Source: Planctomycetota bacterium (GTDB taxonomy: Bacteria > Planctomycetota > PLA2 > JAEUHO01). From it: a stretch of 10,547 nt of DNA. Within the stretch, counting starts at the first letter, position 1; each line of letters opens with the position of its first letter. Positions 7,591 to 10,547 of the stretch are shown piece after piece. The stretch lies in assembly GCA_029213105.1 (NCBI GenBank), contig JARGNS010000014.1:1-10547 (forward strand). The letters are read 5' to 3'. The position numbers and the translations under genes are program-made. Below the pieces are notes generated by a model, which worked only from the letters and a program-made list of their open reading frames with translations, searched no databases and was not told the DNA's origin.

Positions 7591-9843
7591 CTACTTCTTC
7601 TGCCGCAGGCGGAAGGCCTCCCACTCCTCGGTGGTGAACAGGGTCTGGTCCCGCATCTGGAGATCGTTCCACACCAGTGTGCGGAGGCGTTCCTTCGCCG
7701 AGGGGAAGAGCGCGAGGATGGACAGCTCCTTCAGGCGGATGAGGTACTGGGAACTGCGCAGCGTCGACTGGTCCAGCTCGCGCCCCTCATCCTCGGCGGC
7801 AAAACTCGCTTCCAGGTCTGCATCGAGCAAGGGCTGGATCTCGGCGAGGGCCGAGGCGTACAGGCCTGCCCGGAAGTAGGCCTCGGCGCGCAGGTTGGCT
7901 CCCACGGCGCTGCGATCCGGCCCCTGCTGATCCGCGTCGGTCTTGGCCACCAGGGCCTCGATGCGTGCGAGCTGCGGGGCGAGGGGCTTCTCGACCTGGG
8001 CACTCGCGACCTCGAAGGTCGCACGGAAGCGTTCGTCGGGCTGGGCGTTCTTGGCGCCAGCCAGGCCCCAGGTGCAGCGCACCCCGGGGGTGAGTCGGGC
8101 CGCCGCCGCGGCAGGGAGCCGGCCGCGGGTGCTGACGTCGTCGGGCTCCGGGAAGGGCTCGGCGTGGATGCGCTCGCCGTCCACGTAGAACACGAGCCAT
8201 GCGCCCTTGGGGTAGACGTCCTTGACGGCGAGATCGCCGTCGAGCAGGACGGCCCAGGAGCCGGCGTGGGTCGCCGCGACGGGGCCGCGGGGCAAGTACG
8301 GTTCGAACGACGGCGGGTCCTCGGAGGCGCGCGTCATGCCGCGATGGACCTTCTCGCTCTCCCGCTTGCGCAGGTCCAGCGGCTCGCGGTAGAGGTCGGC
8401 GCCGACCTTGCGGGCGAGCGTCGAGGTCTGTGTGGCGATCAGGACGACCTGGACCGTCTGCCCCGTCTCGCCGACCTCGATCGTCTCCACCTCGGGCTCG
8501 TAGCCCGGCTCCGCCGCGCGCACGTGGGCCCGGTAGGTCTGGTGGGGGCGCACCTGGTAGGTGACGCGATCCGCGGCCGGGCGGTAGTCCCCATCGACCC
8601 CTTCGAGCTTCACCTCGAGCTCGACCAGCTCGACCTTGCTCTTGAGGGTCAGGGGGACATCGGAGGGCGGGCGCAGCAGCGCCCACATGCCGACACCCAG
8701 CAGGAGTGCGGCGGCCGCCGACAGCGCGGGGTGCGCGCCGATCAGCCGCAGGCCGCGCTTGACGGGGCCGACCGGATCGGCGCGTACGGGTTCGTCCTCG
8801 GCGAAGGCCAGCAGGTCGTCGCGCAGGGCCGCGGCTGTCGCGTAGCGGTCCTTGCGTGCCTTCTCGAGGCACTGCAGTGCGATGTCCGAGCAGTCCTTCG
8901 GCAGCTCGGGCAGCAGGCGGCGCGGGCTGACGGGGCGCTCCTTGAGGATCATGCGCATCAGCGCATGCAGGTTGTCCGTCTTGAAGGGCGGCACCCCCGT
9001 GAGCAGCTGGTACATCGAGGCGCCCAGGCCGTAGATGTCGGTGCGGGCTTCGATGGCCTTGCGGTCGCCGAGCATCTGCTCGGGGCTCATGTACAGCGGC
9101 GTGCCGAGGGCGTCCCCGGACTGGGTCATGGTCTCGGACATGGCGCTGCGGGCGAGGCCGAAGTCCGCCAGCATGTAGCGGCCGTCCTCCCCGACGATGA
9201 TGTTCTGCGGCTTGACGTCGCGGTGGATGATGCCCTCGGCGTGCAGGGTCGCCAGGGCGTCGGCCACGCCGGCCAGGCCGCGGCAGAGGTCGCGTGGCTC
9301 GGGCCGCTTGCCGCTCTTCTCGAGCTGCATCAGGCTCGGACCGTCGACCAGGCTCATGGCGTAGTAGGGGCGCCCGTCGATCTCGCCGAACTCGTAGATC
9401 TCGACGATGTGATCGTGCTTTACGTGCGCCAGGGCCTTGGCCTCGCGGTGGAAGCGCTCGCGGGCATTGGCGTCCGTGTCCACGCCGGTGCGCAGGACCT
9501 TGAGGGCCACCTTGCGACCGAGTTTGCGGTGGATCGCCTCGTAGACCACGCCCGCGGCGCCTCGGGCAATCTCACGCAGAAGCGTGTACGCCCCCCAGGC
9601 GAGGGGCAGATGCGACTCGTCGCCCGCCGGCTCGATGGCCTGGTCGATCAGCGTCTCCGCCGCCACCAACTCCATGAACTCCCCGTAGGCGTCCCCGAGA
9701 CGCGACCGGAAGGCCTCGTCGTCGGGTCTTTCGCCCCGGGCCTTGGTGCGGTGGTAGTCCTCGAGGGCTTCTGCGAGGAGATGCTCTAGTTGTTCTTCGG
9801 TCATGTTGTCACGGGGAGCGGGATCCGGCCCAGGGTGTTTCAC
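7591..9843 (-). CDS. Transmembrane eukaryotic-type Ser/Thr protein kinase with extracytoplasmic C-terminal sensor-like region
   Basis: This 750-residue kinase has a helical, acidic N-terminal segment at about 14-70. The kinase domain runs from about 84 to 350. Visible motifs are a glycine loop at 92-101 (IARGAAGVVY, with only the last two of the usual glycines), Lys115 in VALKVL, and Glu134 of helix C. Also present are HRDVKPQN at 207-214, DFG at 227-229 and GTPLYMSPEQ at 247-256. It is an RD kinase, so control by activation-loop phosphorylation is likely. One membrane segment spans about 366-390. The remaining 360 residues should lie outside the cytoplasm. They comprise beta-rich stretches at about 395-475 and 520-615, then a helical region at 620-720 whose AEAYFRAGLYASALAEIQPLL looks TPR-like. 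The GTG start overlaps the sigma-factor stop (GTGA) and has AAGGAGG before it. The ATG at 9804 has no such site. Probable target: the co-encoded sigma factor (inference). Confidence 0.95.
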   Translation of the reverse strand: MKHPGPDPAPRDNMTEEQLEHLLAEALEDYHRTKARGERPDDEAFRSRLGDAYGEFMELVAAETLIDQAIEPAGDESHLPLAWGAYTLLREIARGAAGVVYEAIHRKLGRKVALKVLRTGVDTDANARERFHREAKALAHVKHDHIVEIYEFGEIDGRPYYAMSLVDGPSLMQLEKSGKRPEPRDLCRGLAGVADALATLHAEGIIHRDVKPQNIIVGEDGRYMLADFGLARSAMSETMTQSGDALGTPLYMSPEQMLGDRKAIEARTDIYGLGASMYQLLTGVPPFKTDNLHALMRMILKERPVSPRRLLPELPKDCSDIALQCLEKARKDRYATAAALRDDLLAFAEDEPVRADPVGPVKRGLRLIGAHPALSAAAALLLGVGMWALLRPPSDVPLTLKSKVELVELEVKLEGVDGDYRPAADRVTYQVRPHQTYRAHVRAAEPGYEPEVETIEVGETGQTVQVVLIATQTSTLARKVGADLYREPLDLRKRESEKVHRGMTRASEDPPSFEPYLPRGPVAATHAGSWAVLLDGDLAVKDVYPKGAWLVFYVDGERIHAEPFPEPDDVSTRGRLPAAAAARLTPGVRCTWGLAGAKNAQPDERFRATFEVASAQVEKPLAPQLARIEALVAKTDADQQGPDRSAVGANLRAEAYFRAGLYASALAEIQPLLDADLEASFAAEDEGRELDQSTLRSSQYLIRLKELSILALFPSAKERLRTLVWNDLQMRDQTLFTTEEWEAFRLRQKK

Positions 9844-10406
9844 GCCGAGCCTCCTTCCTCGTGGAGTGCGAGCTTCAGGGCCTTGAGCGCGCGGCAGTAC
9901 AGGATCCGGACGGCGTTGGCGGACTTGCCCTTCAACTCGGCGATCTCGGCCACGCTGAGTTCCTCGAAGCGGCGCAGCCGGATGACTTCGCTGTAGTCCT
10001 CGGGCAGGAGCTCGAGCGCCTGGGCGACCTTCTGGACCTCCTCCGTGCGCGCGATGACCGTGGACGGGGGGGTCTGGCTGAACGTCAGGGGCTGGATCTT
10101 CTGCCGTTTCTGGGCGCCGAAGTGGTCCGCGAGGTCACGGATGCGGTTCTCCGCGATCTTGAAGACCCAGGCGAGGAATGCCTTGTGGTTGTTGCCCTGG
10201 AAGCCGCCCAGGCTGCGGTGGACCGCCATGAGTGCTTCCTGGGCCACATCGTCGGGTTCGAGCTTGGCCCGCAGGCCCGGGCTGAGGCGGCTGGTGGCCC
10301 AGAGCACGAGGCGCGGCCGCAGATACTCGAGCATTTCGCCGCGATCGACGTCTTCACCGGTCTCCAGGGCCTTGACGATCAGGCGCTGGGTTCGACCGAG
10401 ATCCAT
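9840..10406 (-). CDS. ECF-type RNA polymerase sigma factor (planctomycete-like)
   Basis: This 188-residue sigma-70-family factor has only regions 2 and 4, as ECF factors do. Region 2 spans about residues 25-95. It includes LEPDDVAQEALM (49-60), the core-binding acidic patch, and NNHKAFLAWVFKIAENRIRDL, the -10 recognition part. Region 4 spans about 130-182, with LPEDYSEVIRLRRFEELSVAEIAELKGKSANAVR, a helix-turn-helix for the -35 element (quoted here in two halves: residues 134-149 and 150-167). No anti-sigma gene with a zinc motif or transmembrane helix adjoins it; the neighbour is the Ser/Thr kinase, whose GTG overlaps this stop codon. That suggests control through the kinase. The acceptor sites and the regulon are unknown. 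The start ATG has no Shine-Dalgarno site. A -10-like TATGAT only 6 bases upstream suggests a leaderless message. Confidence 0.93.
   Translation of the reverse strand: MDLGRTQRLIVKALETGEDVDRGEMLEYLRPRLVLWATSRLSPGLRAKLEPDDVAQEALMAVHRSLGGFQGNNHKAFLAWVFKIAENRIRDLADHFGAQKRQKIQPLTFSQTPPSTVIARTEEVQKVAQALELLPEDYSEVIRLRRFEELSVAEIAELKGKSANAVRILYCRALKALKLALHEEGGSA
9850..9856 (-). promoter_or_regulatory. Ribosome binding site for the kinase, inside the end of the sigma gene
   Basis: On the minus strand AAGGAGG lies 6 bases before the GTG at 9843, within the last codons of the sigma-factor gene. It is the strongest Shine-Dalgarno site in the unit. It decides the GTG start and supports translation of the kinase coupled to that of the sigma factor. 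Confidence 0.75.
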
Positions 10407-10412
10407 CGCGGA

Positions 10413-10443
10413 ATCATAGCGAATCGGGCATCATTTCGCGCAA
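10413..10443 (-). promoter_or_regulatory. Candidate promoter of the sigma/kinase unit, possibly leaderless
   Basis: On the minus strand TATGAT (10418-10413) matches the -10 consensus at 5 of 6 positions. It ends 6 bases before the sigma-factor ATG, which places the start of transcription at about the A of the ATG. A weak -35-like TTGCGC (10443-10438) is 19 bases upstream, longer than ideal. No Shine-Dalgarno site precedes the ATG, which agrees with a leaderless message. The -35 may instead belong to an alternative sigma factor, including this one acting on itself. Confidence 0.35.
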
Positions 10444-10478
10444 CTCCCTTTCCCTAGCGGACTTCCGCCGAGGTGCCG

Positions 10479-10547
10479 ATGCGCGATGCCGACCCTGTCT
10501 TCCTGCCGCTGACGAGCTGGCGGGAGCTGCCCGTCGAGACGATGCAG
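10479..10547 (+). CDS. Start of a divergent gene, runs off the window; possibly nitroreductase family
   Basis: Only 23 codons are present, starting at an ATG with GAGG (10470-10473) 5 bases before it. The frame is open to the window edge. The peptide contains FLPLTSWRELPVETM. This resembles the start of some nitroreductase-family proteins, which often begin with a short F-I/L-P-L stretch followed by a proline-acidic-Met helix. That is a weak likeness from very few residues, so the product should be treated as unknown. The gene is divergent from the sigma factor across 72 bases, so the two may share a control region. Confidence 0.5.
   Translation, partial: MRDADPVFLPLTSWRELPVETMQ

Noticed and set aside
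7417..9789. A 790-codon open frame on the plus strand, opposite the kinase and part of the carbamoyltransferase
   Set aside because: It is antisense to a kinase with every catalytic motif intact. Its protein is low in complexity and lacks any domain. Long antisense frames are expected in G+C-rich codon usage.
1..10547. CRISPR arrays, tRNA or rRNA genes, transposases, attachment sites
   Set aside because: No regularly spaced repeats, no RNA-gene signatures and no transposase or integrase motifs were seen on either strand by reading.

Overview
The window is high in G+C. It holds eight substantially complete protein genes and the first 23 codons of a ninth. No RNA gene, insertion sequence, phage gene or CRISPR array is visible. 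The style of the genes suggests a planctomycete or a close relative. That style includes an ECF sigma factor paired with a membrane-anchored eukaryotic-type Ser/Thr kinase, large secreted proteins of no clear family, and little clustering by pathway. This is an inference from gene style, because no phylogenetic marker is present.

Left part (1-3037). A compact zinc-ribbon sirtuin (10-792) is followed on the same strand by a cytoplasmic single-HKD phospholipase D-type nuclease/hydrolase (854-1585). A secreted protein on the minus strand (1595-3037) converges on it. That protein has the layout of the peptidase-MA-like gluzincins but lacks the HExxH zinc motif.

Middle (3038-5702). A 241-base divergent spacer carries a strong hairpin followed by a T-rich tract on the plus strand, the best terminator or attenuator candidate in the window. 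Next come an exported protein with an apparent beta-propeller-like C-terminal half (3279-4943) and a pirin/YhhW-type cupin with all four metal ligands (5004-5702).

Right part (5706-10547). Three minus-strand genes appear to form a transcription unit. In order of transcription they are an ECF sigma factor (10406-9840), a transmembrane Ser/Thr kinase (9843-7591) that starts inside the sigma stop codon, and a NodU/CmcH-family O-carbamoyltransferase (7547-5706) 43 bases further on. The layout suggests that an extracytoplasmic signal sensed by the kinase tail is passed to the sigma factor. The carbamoyltransferase is either an output or simply a neighbour. A divergent gene begins at 10479, possibly a nitroreductase-type protein, and runs off the window.

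The parts most worth a second look are the sigma/kinase/carbamoyltransferase unit, the hairpin-plus-T-tract in the 3.0-3.3 kb spacer, and the peptidase-like protein without a catalytic motif. I see no convincing wholly new system. The sigma-kinase unit is the nearest candidate.
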